From: Lichenostomus cassidix
Taxonomy: Eukaryota; Chordata; Aves; Passeriformes; Meliphagidae
Direction of reading: 5' to 3'
DNA: 64,000 nucleotides
Assembly: GCA_008360975.2 (NCBI GenBank)
Contig: CM039182.1
Location: 147,006,656 to 147,070,655, forward strand
The notes below the pieces were generated by a model. It was not told the origin of the DNA. It was given only the letters and a program-made list of their open reading frames with translations, and made no database searches. How positions within the stretch are numbered: position 1 is the stretch's first letter; each line of letters starts with the position of its first letter. Below, piece by piece: positions 48,739-60,232 of this stretch. The position numbers and the translations under genes are program-made.

Positions 48739-51700
48739 GTTTTAATCTCTGAAGGCTCACAAATTATGGGAGGTGAGAAAATGTGGTTTTGAAAGCAAAC
48801 TCTAAGTAGCTGGTAAGAATTATAGAGCAGGACTCCACAGGAACATCCTCTGAACCATTCCCAGTGTCAACCACACACATGGCTAGAAGCAAAGTCCCAA
48901 TGTTAAGGTCAAAGAAGCTGTGAGGAAAAGGGTAGGGAGTTATTAGGATCTATAGGAAATTCTAGACAGAATGTAGCAAGCCCAACACCAAAACACCTGC
49001 AGGTACCATAGGGTGGTCCTCATCAAGAGATGGGACAAAGCAACAGATACAAAAAACATGCAACTGGAAATCATGAATCTTCACTTTGAAAAGCAATTGA
49101 AGACACAACATCTCCCTTTCCTCAACAAAAAATAGCATAGAAATCAAAAAAGTTTAGATAGTAAGCAACAAACAGATCCAGCGCCATTTAAAGACTAGGA
49201 GGAAAACCTGACATTCAGGCCCAAGTTAAATATGTTTGTGGTTCTTTGCAAATGCTAAAGTGCCTCTTCTAAGTGCTAATATTGCTTTAATAGAAACTTA
49301 AGAGAGAAATGTCACCATGTCACAACGTGGTGATGTGCTTATTCACTGGAAGGTCTGCCAAAGCAAACACAAAAAGGAATGATCACAGCAGAAGTGAATT
49401 CAGCAATATTTCCCCCATCATATGTGTTGAACTTGGGTCTCACAAGTAGTTAGTCTTATTAATCTTTCTGAAGCTCCTGTAGTGCCTCTGGAAAGATGTA
49501 AGAAACTGCTATTAAAGCACATTCCTTGGGCTTCCCATTGCATAAACATGGGGAATCATAATGTATGTCCAAGGCCTGGAAGTTTCCTCAAGATATTCCC
49601 AAATCAGGTCCTATCTCCAGCTCTCATAAAAAGTAGAGTGGTAAGATGAAATTATTTCTTGCCAGACAGAACACGTATAATTCTGTTTTCACCAGAACAT
49701 ACCAGATGAAGGCTCCAAAAAAGAGCAATTTGGGTTTTGTAACTTGCCTTTTTAACATGGAATAAACCTCCTCTTTCCTCATTTCCTGCAGAAAGAGTCA
49801 TTTTGCTAGTTGGTCCTGGCAGCTCCAGTCAGAACCACCTACATGGCTCTGCTCTATCTCACATAATTTCATGAGCCATCACCAAAGTGCTGCTCCTGAC
49901 TTTGTATTGGCAGCAAAGTTCTAATTACAGTCAGGCAACCCAAACCTTCTGCTGCCATGGTGGGGAGAAGAGCACATGGAGGTTTAGGACTGAAAAAGGG
50001 GGAAAAGGTACTTCTATCTTCCCTGGAGGAGGATTATTATTGCAATCAGCTCCAGCCCTTAAGGATATCTTCTTCACACTTCCTGCAAGCCTGTGGTCCT
50101 GCCAAAAGCTGCACATAGAGCTCATGGCTGCATGAGGCACATCAGAGAGCCTAAAGGCATGGCTGTCCCTGTAGCAGGAGCATTTTGTAGCTATCCTGTC
50201 CCTGCTTGATGGAAAGCAAGTTTGGGAACGATCTCAGCCAACCTCAGCCCTGCCTCTTCCAAGTTTCCCATCCATTCTCCTGACCTTGGCTCAGTGCTCA
50301 AACTCCCCTCAAGCTCTGCATACAGCTTGGAGGCCATCCAAGGACAGGCAGATTGCATGAGTGTAAAACCAAGCTCAAACTGATCTAAAGAGTTTGTTTC
50401 CCCAGGTGAACAAGAGCTCTACCACCAGCTAATGCTCTGTCAGAGGCATTCACTACATGAAATGTTGTTATCACTTTGCATATAATAAATATTCAAGCCA
50501 CATGTCTCTAAGGTACTAGGTTAAGGTGCTTAACATTTGAGTACACATCACTGAAAAAGCAGGTTGGTACTTTGGTACTAACTCATCTCTATTTTTAGTC
50601 TTAACACAGCTATCACATCCCCAGAAGCCTGACCACCCTGCTGTGATTAAATATCATACTTGTACAGTGAACTGCTGCCTAGATTTCAGAGCAGGTACAT
50701 TTATTCTAAACCTCTGATCAGCATAGTACACCCTTATTTTCATTCTAGGCTATTAAAACAGCAGTGCCATTCTGCTCCTTTTTCATATATAACCATGCAA
50801 AGAAATTGCTAACTGTGATTTACATTTTTATTAGAATTAGTGGAAGGACATACCTAAAATTAATTGGGAGTTTTCATGCCTCTCGCATCATTGATAGTTG
50901 CTGGGACAATGAGGAAAAGTAAGCTTAAGTGCTGAAATATGGTTAGAGGGCAAAGATGAGTCTTCTAAAGATTTAAGATCTGAAATAGCCAGAGACCATC
51001 AGGGTTCCATTTGAGGTTTTACATTTTGGAACATGTTGTACATCACATTAAACATCATAACATATTGAACATCTCCAGATTCACATCCTCCACCATGTTC
51101 TGGCTGTTCTCTAGCTACCACCAGGCAATCAAAAGTCTCCTATCAACCCTGGTGTCTTACATGCTGTGGGGTGCTTCAAGCAAGCCAAGGAATTTTGCTG
51201 TGACTCAGTTAATTTGAAAATAAAATTCACTTCCCCAAAAAAAACCTCCTGACTAACTTTGGGTGCTGTAGATCATCCTGCTGCTGCTCCAGAGCAGAGC
51301 AGCTCCTCTGCCAGTCAGATTTGGTACAACACAATTCCTGCCTGCAGCAACAGTCTGTTCATGCTCTTACCCCTCAGTGATCTAACCAAACCTGAATTCT
51401 ACAAAGGACAAAATCCAATGGATTAACAGGATGCACACAGCCAGCTAGCACAGTTCCAAGGACTTGCAATAATCCATTATGCAGTGCAAAGTCTGACCAC
51501 TTCCATCTCCCCGAAAACAATGAGGTGGTGCACTCCAAATGTCTCCATCTCCTCAGCCTCTGCACAGAGTCTGGCCTCAACCACTCTCCAAAGTGGCACA
51601 AATCCTACAAACAGGCAGGCTGTGAGAAAAAAACTGTGTGAGGCTGTGAAATTCATGGCTACCACATCAGAGATTTTCTATGCAGTAAACTGGAGCTGGT

Positions 51701-52004
51701 GTTGGTTTCTGCTACCAACGGACTGAAAACTGAGCACACAGCTGGGGTGTATTATTGCACCTTTTGAGAGCCAAAAGCTTTTCCTTTTCCCTTCCATCTA
51801 GTCCTCCTGCTTGTGTCAGCCAACTTTTATGCCTCATCCATTGAGAAAGAAGTCAGAACCAGTTACATGGCTCTGAGTAGGCACAACCATTTACTTTGTG
51901 TATGCACAACTGGCATGACTGCAGAGGAGATGTCTGAACACAGATGCTCTTTATGTATCAGTCATTACTGGTGGTTGCCCCAGGCAGTGTCCAACCACAA
52001 GTAT
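48739..52004. other. Unique sequence, no gene seen
   Basis: No transposon family or exon recognised. Overlapping frames at 51.37-51.73 kb on both strands are 62-80 codons and have no domain. Confidence 0.5.
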
Positions 52005-52612
52005 CTCCAGCCAGCAGTGTTCCCAGGTGGCTGAGAAGAGAGATGGAATCCTGGTTTGTATCAGCAACAGTGGGAGCAGCAGGACCAGAAATCAGCCCCC
52101 TGGACTTGGAACTGGTGAGGCCACATCTTAAATCCTGAGTACACTTCTGGGCCCCTCAGTACAAGAAATATTTTGAGGTACTGGAGCAAATCCAAAGAAG
52201 GGAAAAAGAGCTGGGGAAGGGTCTAGAGAGAGGTTGAGAGAGCTGGGAGTGTTTAGCCTGGAGAAAAGGATGCTCAGGGGGAACATTATTGCTTCTGCAA
52301 CTCCCTGAAATGAGGTTGTAACCAGGTGGGTGTTGACCTCTTCTCCCAAATAACAAGAGATAGAGCAAGAGGACTTGAGATCAAGTCATAACAGAGGAGA
52401 TATAGATCAAATATTGGTGAAAAATTTCATCCCTGAAAATGTTGTCAAGAGGCTGCTCAGGGAGGTGGTTGAATGACCACTGGAGCTATTTAGAAAGCAT
52501 GTAAATGTGGCACTTATGGACATAATTTAATGGTGGGTTTGGCAATGCTGGGTTAGCAGCTGGACTTGATGCTCTTAAAGGTCTTTTCCAACCTAAGATA
52601 ATCTATGACTCT
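52005..52612 (+). mobile_element. CR1 LINE, 3' 0.6 kb
   Basis: Sense CR1 from the ORF2 C-terminal region to the 3' end. It opens with CCAGCAGTGTTCCCAGGTGG. It passes GGAACTGGTGAGGCCACAT and TTCTGGGCCCCTCAGTACAA, both encoding the PHLEYCVQFW-type end of ORF2. The 3' UTR blocks TTTAGCCTGGAGAAAAGGAT and GGTCTTTTCCAACCTAAGAT follow, ending in ATCTATGACTCT. It belongs to a CR1 subfamily with a CTTAAAGGTCTTTTCCAACC ending, unlike the 1.4-kb copy. Confidence 0.95.
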
Positions 52613-54299
52613 AACTACGTATTAATGAACACTGGACAAAGTCTCAGGACCAGAAAAAGCACTTTAAACACCAGCTGTATTGTTTTTTAATAGTAAATCT
52701 ACCTAATCTGTCTTCTTAGCTCTAAACATATAAAATACAAGGCAGCTCCAGTGCTGCAGGGAGGGTGACTTGTGTGCAGGGAGTTCTCTCATTTTCTCAT
52801 TCTGTTGCAGATGCTCAGGTCAAATATACAAGCCAGAATGCTAGGGGCAGTTGGGAGGCCAAAAACAATCAAAAAAAGTAATAAAACCCTCTGATTTTTC
52901 AGTTGCAAGGTATCAATCACAGTAAAATACTGGCCCAGTCATACTGGCTTGGCAGAAGCTCTTCCCCTAGTGTGTCTGCATTACAAGCAAATGGTTGGTA
53001 ATGATTTGTGTGCATGCAACACTTCTAAGTAATTAAAACAAACCTCTGTCTGCTGCAGAATGCAAATGTGCCAACAAACTAACCCAACCAAGCCAACTTT
53101 GCCCAGGCTCAGTAAATTCAATGCAGTGAATATTCCCTTGTAATGGACAATTGCTAGGAAGCCAGTTGGACATCCACTTTTTAAGGGTAAGTAACTGTGG
53201 CTGAGATAGCCCTGTGTGCTCCCTGCTGTAGCTTGAGTGCTTAAAACATGGGCCATAAGGAGGAGTTTTTTATTGATTCTATCCATCAATTATTGCTTAA
53301 TTGGGAAATGAAAATAGTGGCATGAGGAGATGCAGCAACAGTGCCTTGTACACCTCGATTCAATTCCTTCATCTCTAAAATGACAAAATCCCAAAATTTT
53401 CTTCACTGGAAGGGAGAATGAAATAGCTGAGACATCACTAGTGATGGTCAAAACATGAAGTTTGTGATTTTTAACCTTCTTAGTGAGCAGAGCTCACTCT
53501 ACCATGAGGGATTGTATCACTTCAGCTGGGACTACACAGAGTTTGTGACAAGGTGAGGACAACTGCAGAAGTCAATGATAGAAGTTTTATATGTTGGCTT
53601 CTGCCACCTGACACAAGAGACAATCACTGATGTGAGCATCTGCCTTGGGAGAGAATAACAGCTGGTACAAGTGTTTCAGTCTGGAGATATCACTAGTTCT
53701 TCCATTTTAATGGTTTGAATGTCAGTGTGGGAGGTAGGAAGATGCAGGTGAAGTGTGTGACCTCTAGAAGAAACAAAAAGACAAAGGGTCTGCATGTGTG
53801 TGCCTGTGTGACAGGTATTTTCAAAGTAACTTTGAACTGGCTTTTGGTCACAGGGAAGAAAAGAATGCTCCCAGAAAAACAACTCCCTGCAGAAATTAAA
53901 TAGAATTCTTTCATCTGCATGGCATGGCAGGAACAATAAAACATTTAATGATCTCTTTTGAGAATCGGTGTTCCTTTACATAAGAAAGAAACATTTTCCT
54001 TTTCTTTGGTATTTGCTATTGATCTTGCCCCTTGTCTTTTTGCCCAATTTGGCATTCATTTGAAATTGTTCATTCATGTGTCTCACAAGCTTTGATGTCT
54101 GTGTGGTTTGGAGGAAATTGCAAATCGCTGCTCTAAGTGCACTTTCTGTATTGTAGTAATTGCCTCTAATAGGGCAGGGGAAAAGGACCTCAATCCATCC
54201 CACCAGATGGATGGCATTGCCAACAGGAAATGCCCAGAGACTGGAGAGGTCAACAGAAGAGCAGCACAAAGGAATTTCAGCCACTCCAGCCAGTGAGTT
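52613..54299. other. Unique sequence, no gene seen
   Basis: No repeat or exon recognised. The last part (from about 54240) may already be decayed CR1 5' sequence. Confidence 0.45.
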
Positions 54300-55183
54300 G
54301 GCACAGGGAATAAACAAGAGGGGTTAGAGATGTGCACAAATCTGTAGGGCTGTGATTTTATTGGCACTACAGGGACATGGTGGGATGGATCCTATGGCAC
54401 TGGAGTGTTAGGATGGAAGGATACAGGCTCTTTAGGAAGAAGAGGCAGTGTTGCCCTTGATGCCAAAGACCTTCTAGAGGGCATGGAGCTCACCTGGGGA
54501 TGGATGAGGGGTAGGACAAGAGCCTACAGGTCAGGATTAAAGGCAGGGCAGGGACAGCTGACATTGCAGTGGGGTCTGCCACAGGCCACCTGACCAGAAA
54601 GATCAAGCAGATGTAGGAGTAGCCTCATGTTCACAAGCACTGGTCCTCACGGGGGACTTCAAGCACCCTGGTATCTGTGTTTGAATGATGGACAACACAA
54701 GCAAGGCAGGAGGTCCCTGGAATGCGTTGGAGGAGCTGGTGGAGAATGTGAAGTTCAAGGGCAGCCTTGGCTGCAGTTTTTGTGAAATGGTGGAGTTCAA
54801 GGTCTTTAGGGCATTGTGGAGAGTGCACAAGCTCACTGCTGTGGACCTCTGGGGAGCAGACTTTGGCCTCTCCTGGAATCTGCTTAGTAGAGTTCCATGG
54901 GATACAGACCTAGAGGCAAGAGGGGCCCAAGAAAGCCCATGAGCATTTAAGGACATTTTGTCCAGCCTTGGAAGAAATACATCCTGATGAAGAAGTTGGG
55001 CAAAAATGCCAGGACACCTGCAGGGATGAACAAGGTGCTCCTGGACAAACTTAAGTACAAACTGACAGCCTGCAGATAGTCTGGAAAAAATACAGAGAAA
55101 TTCTCCAAGCAGACAGGGATTAAGTTAAAAACGGTAATGTCCTCTGAGAATTAATTCTGGCCAGAGATGTTAAGGGAAACAAG
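54300..55183 (+). mobile_element. CR1 LINE, ORF2 5' (endonuclease) segment
   Basis: Unusual for this window: an upstream CR1 part rather than a 3' tail. From 54309 it follows the CR1 endonuclease: GGGACATGGTGGGATGGATC (54372), ATGGAAGGATACAGGCTCTT, GGACAGCTGACATTG, AGGCCACCTGACCAG and GGGGGACTTCAAGCACCCTG. It then runs into the linker to the reverse transcriptase: AGCAGACTTTGGCCTCTCCT, AGGGGCCCAAGAAAGCCC and ATGAACAAGGTGCTCCTGGA. A stretch between about 54700 and 54730, which should hold the 'LDLVLTN' block, is missing (internal deletion). Confidence 0.9.
54309..55183 (+). pseudogene. CR1 ORF2 endonuclease remnant
   Basis: Frameshifted remains of the APE-type endonuclease of CR1. Translation shows TWWDGS-like (the conserved TWW motif), then a GDF-type motif region near 54653 (GDFKHPGI), and KGSLGCSFCEMVEFKVF near 54757. 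The last of these corresponds to the conserved GSLGCSDHEMVEF block; its catalytic-site SDH has become SFC, so the domain would be dead even if in frame. The segment between the GDF and GSLGC blocks is shortened. Confidence 0.8.
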
Positions 55184-55527
55184 AATCATAGAATCATTGT
55201 AGAATGGTTTGGATTGGAAAGGATCTTAAAAACCATCCAGCTCCACTCCCCCTGCTGTGGGGAGGGACATCTTCCACTAGACCAGGTTGCTCAAAGCCCT
55301 GTCCAACCTGGCCTTGAGCACTTCCAGGGATGAGGAATCCTCATCTTCTCTGGGAAAAATTTTCATGTGTCTCACCAGGCTCACAGTAGGAATACTTTTC
55401 CTAATGTCCAATTTAAACCTATTCTCTTTCAATTTAAATCCATCACGTCTTTTTCTAGCCCTACATATCCATGTCAAAAGTCCCTTTCCATGCCTGTTTT
55501 AGAGCCCCTTCAAGTATCCCAGAGAAG
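55184..55527 (-). mobile_element. CR1 LINE 3' part, opposite to its neighbours
   Basis: Reverse CR1 tail: AATCATAGAATCATTGTAGA, CCCTGTCCAACCTGGCCTTG, GCACTTCCAGGGATGAGGAA and CTTTTCCTAATGTCCAATTT, ending near TTTTAGAGCCCCTTCAAGTA. It sits directly between a sense CR1 endonuclease segment and a sense CR1 3' tip. Confidence 0.95.
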
Positions 55528-55582
55528 TTGGAACTAGGTAATCATTAAGGTCCCTTCCAATACAACCCATAATTCCATGGAT
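55528..55582 (+). mobile_element. CR1 LINE 3' tip
   Basis: GGAACTAGGTAATCATTAAG, TCCCTTCCAATACAACCC and ATAATTCCATGGA match the last 55 bp of a sense CR1. It abuts the reverse CR1. It may be the 3' end of the element whose endonuclease lies at 54300-55183. Confidence 0.8.
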
Positions 55583-56207
55583 ACACCAGAGGAGAAATTG
55601 CAGAATTTTGCAGAACTCAGTACCCAGATTAACATAAGAAACAAGTGTGGGTTTATAGTAAATGTGGTAGAGGACAGTTAGTTGGTCCAAAACTTAATTT
55701 CTTAAAATATATGTATAAGCTTCTATTTCTTCTCTGACCAAATGCATTGAAAATTAGGTAGCAACAGCTTTGTAACTTTAAGAAACGTTGACAGAAAACT
55801 AGAAAAGTGATTTTCATAAACTTAGATGGAGTGTTCACCTTTCAACTCTTCCAACACACATCTTTAACAGTACTTCTCTGAGGCACACACTGTCATTATC
55901 AATTCACTTCTATTGCCAAGGATATCACTTGCAAATGTAATTTATACGTTGAATAAATAGCAAGGTTATTATAAAACTTCAGAAATTAGGCTAAATCACT
56001 GCCCTCATTTTCCTCTCTGCAGAAGAATTTCTCACATCTCCCTCTATGTGTCCCAATTTATTCACACATTTTCCTTTAGATATGGCAAGATTCATTTCAA
56101 CTAACTACAGCCATTGAAAAGCTAGGCTTGTAAGATTACCTTTCATGTTCTTGCTGTATTCAACAAAGAAGGACTTAGAAAAATATAATTCTCTTCACAA
56201 GATAACT
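55583..56207. other. Unique AT-rich sequence, no gene seen
   Basis: No repeat family or exon recognised. Confidence 0.5.
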
Positions 56208-56305
56208 CACAGCATCACAGAATGATTGGGGTTGAAAAAGACCTCAGAGATCATCTAGTCCAACCCCCTTGCTAAGCAGGTTCACCTAGAGCAGGTTGCA
56301 CAGGA
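56208..56305 (-). mobile_element. CR1 LINE 3' fragment
   Basis: Reverse CR1 tail of about 100 bp: TCACAGCATCACAGAATGAT, CCTCAGAGATCATCTAGTCC, AACCCCCTTGCTAAGCAGGT and CACCTAGAGCAGGTTGCACA. Low divergence over its length. Confidence 0.95.
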
Positions 56306-58327
56306 TAAATACCCTGGTTTCATACTCTGCTGTTTTGGTGGGATGAATTGCCCTTTGAAAGTGCTGATTCCTCTGTGTTGTCCAAAGGGTGAACATAAAA
56401 GACTCTCTTAAACCATATATCTACATCCTAAATGGGTAAATGAATTCCAGTCTCTGTTTTTCTCTCTATCCATGTCCCAGTTCTGTGTGCTGCTTGGCTT
56501 ATTCCCTCTTCTCTCCACCAATTATCTATCCACTTAGGAACTGATCTCCTGGTAATCAGTTCCAGCCCTCAATCATCACAGGAAGTCATGTCATATCACA
56601 CTAGTCATGCATTTATCAAACTCCCTCTTAAAATTACTTATGTGATCTGTACCTACTACTCCAAAAGACCACTTGATCTGCATTAATCTCCTTCCTCCAA
56701 GGCTGCTTCTAATTCCCTGCCTAACCATATTTATGATCAATTTATACTCCATTTGTCCTTTGGCTTCTATCTCTTCCTGGAATTTACCTGCTTGAAGATA
56801 TTTATAAGCAATAATTACATCCCCTGCTAGCTTTCATTTTGCTGGTTAGAAGAAAGGATGATTTTAGATAATATTTTTGAACATAGTGTCTCTCTTCTTC
56901 CATTCTAGTAACCATATTCTAACTTTAATAGCCCTCTTAAATAATGCTTTTGAGAAATATAAATTGTGTTCCAGGTCAGTTACAATGGCACTAAAATTTC
57001 CCTCTGGATATGGAGCAATCCCACCTAAAACACTCCAGTATATTTTCTCCTGACAGCCTGGCTCTGATGGGTCACACTCATTGTGAGCCAATTAAAGTTG
57101 TGCATCTTCCCTCTCTTTTGTTTTCTGCTGAGAAGACTTGGTTTTACAATAGACATTCAGAGCTTCTAAAAATTCCTCCAAATTTCATCCTATGGCAGTT
57201 TTTCTAGTCTTCATGAGCAGAAAATCCTTTTATGTTTTAATCCAATACTCCTCTACCTTGATAATGAACCTCATTTTTTTTGTCTACACTTACTTCTGCT
57301 ATGATCTTATTTTTTTCATCTTTACTGAAAACAACAGATGTAACCAGCTGCAAGAATTAGCTTTGAATAACTACAGAAATAATCTTCCCAATCTGATGAT
57401 TCTCTTTTAATTATAAAGTATAAATGATAACTTTTAATTATATATTATAAAGTTCTCAAATTCCATTGCATTAATTTCCTAAACCTATTAGTTCCTTTAA
57501 AAATCTTTACCTCCCCTTCATAGTTTTGTATCCAGATTTCTCAAATGTCTCCCTGAGGGCTGAAGAGGTTTGCATTTGGAAAGAATCTGGCCTTTGACAC
57601 CACCAGACCAGGTTTACTTAATAGATAAATTCATAGAAAAGCTATTGCAAAATTCTAAATTAATTATGCACTGAATTTTTGGGAGACAAACTTTAATGTG
57701 GAGCATATAGCCACTTAGAAAAGGTACCTTGATTTTTCACATGCTATACTAGAGGGAAAAGTTCATACATACAACATGGGAACTCTGACATTTCCAGTGT
57801 GTGACACATCTCAATTAATTTAATTGAGCAGTTTTTTGTTGAAATGTTTTTCTGTTCTGGTGACTGGAATAAGAGAGAATGAATAAATTTGTCACTAGCC
57901 ATCCAAAACAAGATTGGATATATAGCTTTTGCAGCCAGATAATAAGTCTGCTAACCTAGGTCCAAAATATTGCCCTCACACTTCATTTAGTTTCACCAAA
58001 AGACTTTCTGAGCAAAAAGAACTACTTCACTATTCATAATCTTGTTATTGCCTCCTTTTATCATCAATCAGTTGTCTCCAAAATCTACTAATTTTTAATA
58101 TTTCTTGAACAATTTAAATCTCATTATTCTCTTATGAATTTTAAATTATAAGGATTGAGACAATCCATTCATGTCTTTTCTTCAGAAGAGTTGATTTGCC
58201 TTCCTTTGCATTTGGGGCAAAGGCTGCCAAGTTCTTCCCTTCCAAACTAAATCATGTAGGTAATCCAGTCTTGTTAACAATGTTTTGCTAGTATTGCCCC
58301 AGTTGTCCTGCAGAAAATAATGTATAA
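56306..58327. other. Unique AT-rich sequence, no gene seen
   Basis: No repeat family or exon recognised. Extremely A/T-rich near 57400-57480. Confidence 0.5.
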
Positions 58328-58480
58328 CAGAATCACAGGATAATTTGGGTTGGAAAGGACCTCTGAAGGTCCCTAATCCAACCTCCTACTCAAAGATGGT
58401 TAATCTAGACCAGGTTGTTTGTATCAAGTCAACTTTTGAATGTCTTCAAGCATTCCTATGGTGGCCATGAGATCTATGAG
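58328..58480 (-). mobile_element. CR1 LINE 3' fragment
   Basis: Reverse CR1 tail: CAGAATCACAGGATAATTTG, GGTTGGAAAGGACCTCTGAA and CTAGACCAGGTTGTTTG. The right half (TTTTGAATGTCTTCAAGC) is diverged. Confidence 0.85.
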
Positions 58481-59819
58481 ATTCCCTATGCAGAGGATCT
58501 CAAATAAAAGCATAGTCATTAGCTAAATAAGCAAAGAAACAAAAGAAAACCCAAAATCCGATAAAAATACCCAAATCTGTAGAAATTTAGAGGATGCTAG
58601 AACAGAGAAGGCTCAGTCTAGCTGTCTACTTGAATATGACAAATACATATACACACATCGCACACATCGTGTATATACGTATCTAAAAATTGCAAAAGGG
58701 AGATAATTGAGTGGTAACATGAGGGAGAAAAAGAGTTGAAGCATTGCTACTCTGCACCTAAAACAGATTTTGCAAAGTCCATTGAATTAAAGCAGATATG
58801 CCACAGAAAACCCTTCCTAAATATGCATGCACAGAGCCATGAATCTCTCTCCCTTGTGCTGCATTAACTATGGGATTTTTTATGATCTATCATTTTTTAA
58901 GTCTTCATTTTACCTTTCATTACACATTACAAAATATGTCTCATCAGAAAACATTTCTTTTTATGGCAGCATTTCAAGCTCAGTAACTGAGGAGACTTTA
59001 TTCTGCTTCTGAACATGATTTCCATTTTTCTTTTAATGAACTATTTTTATAGTGCAACTGCATAAACAAATAAGAAAGTGAGTGGGCAAGGATGCTTAAG
59101 GTGCTTTCATAGGAACAAACTTAATTAATATCCAGCTTTCAAGAGAAGCAATTTGAAACCTGTTTAAATTCTTTATTTGCAGACATTAGGAAGAAGCTAT
59201 AGGGCAATTAGCAAGACCTTAGTTCTGGAAAGATAGTTTGGAGTCTATTGCATCAGTTTGAAATCGAGCTTTCCATCATATATTTCTTCCATGCAGCTGT
59301 TGAGGGGAAGTTCATCAAAGTTTTAGCAGAAAGTGAAACACATCTATTCAATTTAAATCAGAAGATGAGATTCAGTAAAGACTTTTGGCTGACTCTTGGT
59401 AGATATTAGACCACAGTGTCTCTGAGTGATGGACTTGGGACTCGAGGCTTACCCTTACATCAGTGAGTCATAAAATCACAAGTTTTGCAACAGTAACAGT
59501 GGAAATAAAACCCCAAACACTGAAACCCAGCTACAAAATCTGTCTTAATTTAAAGCTGATGATCCCACATACCCCTGCTCAGGATGTAGCAAAGGTCTTT
59601 TCAACAAGTGTCTTGTCTTCCTCATGTGAGCAGACAGAAAGGAGGAGGACATCTACCATTTCTGCCATCTTTATAATTTCTAATGAGGTTGACTTAAGTC
59701 CTTCTGTGGCTAATAAAGTCTGCTGTGGCTTTCTCTGCATATCCCAATACGAATTTTTGTTAACAGCCCTGCAGAGCACATTTATCTCCTTTAGCATCCA
59801 AAAGAGGACTAAAAATGTG
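58481..59819. other. Unique sequence, no gene seen
   Basis: No repeat family recognised. A short alternating purine/pyrimidine patch lies at 58643-58681. The 127-codon frame 59463-59846 (+) has no domain and runs into the next CR1. Confidence 0.5.
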
Positions 59820-60232
59820 GTGAAGGGCCACATGAGAAGCAGCTGAGGTCACTTGGTCTGTTCAGCCTGGAGGAGACTGAGAGGAGACCTCACAGCAGTG
59901 GAGAGCTCTCACAAGGGGAAGAGGAGGGGCAGCACCAATGTCTCCTCTCTAGCGATCATAGATAGGAGTCCAAGGAGTCCAGTCCTGGCAATGAAGGTTT
60001 AGGTTGGATATCAGGGAAAGATTCTTTACCCAGTGGGTGTTTGGGCACTGGAACAGCTCCCCAGGGCAGTGGTCACAGCACCAACCTGACAGAGCTCAGG
60101 AAGCTTTTGGGCAATACCCTCAGCCACATGGTGTGACTCTTGGAGTCTGTCCTGTGCAGGGCCAGGAGTTGGACTTGGATGATCATTGTGGGTCTCTTCC
60201 AGCTCAGAATATTCTATGATTCTCTGGTTCTA
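59820..60232 (+). mobile_element. CR1 LINE, 3' 0.4 kb
   Basis: Sense CR1. AGCAGCTGAGGTCACTTGGT and CTGTTCAGCCTGGAGGAGAC open it. TTTAGGTTGGATATCAGGGA, TTCTTTACCCAGTGGGTG, ACAGCACCAACCTGACAGAG and AGGGCCAGGAGTTGGACTTG follow in CR1 order. The end CAGAATATTCTATGATTCTC marks the subfamily with a TCAGGATATTCTATG tail. Confidence 0.95.

Noticed and set aside
58643..58681. Microsatellite
   Set aside because: Alternating purine/pyrimidine patch with no consistent repeat unit.
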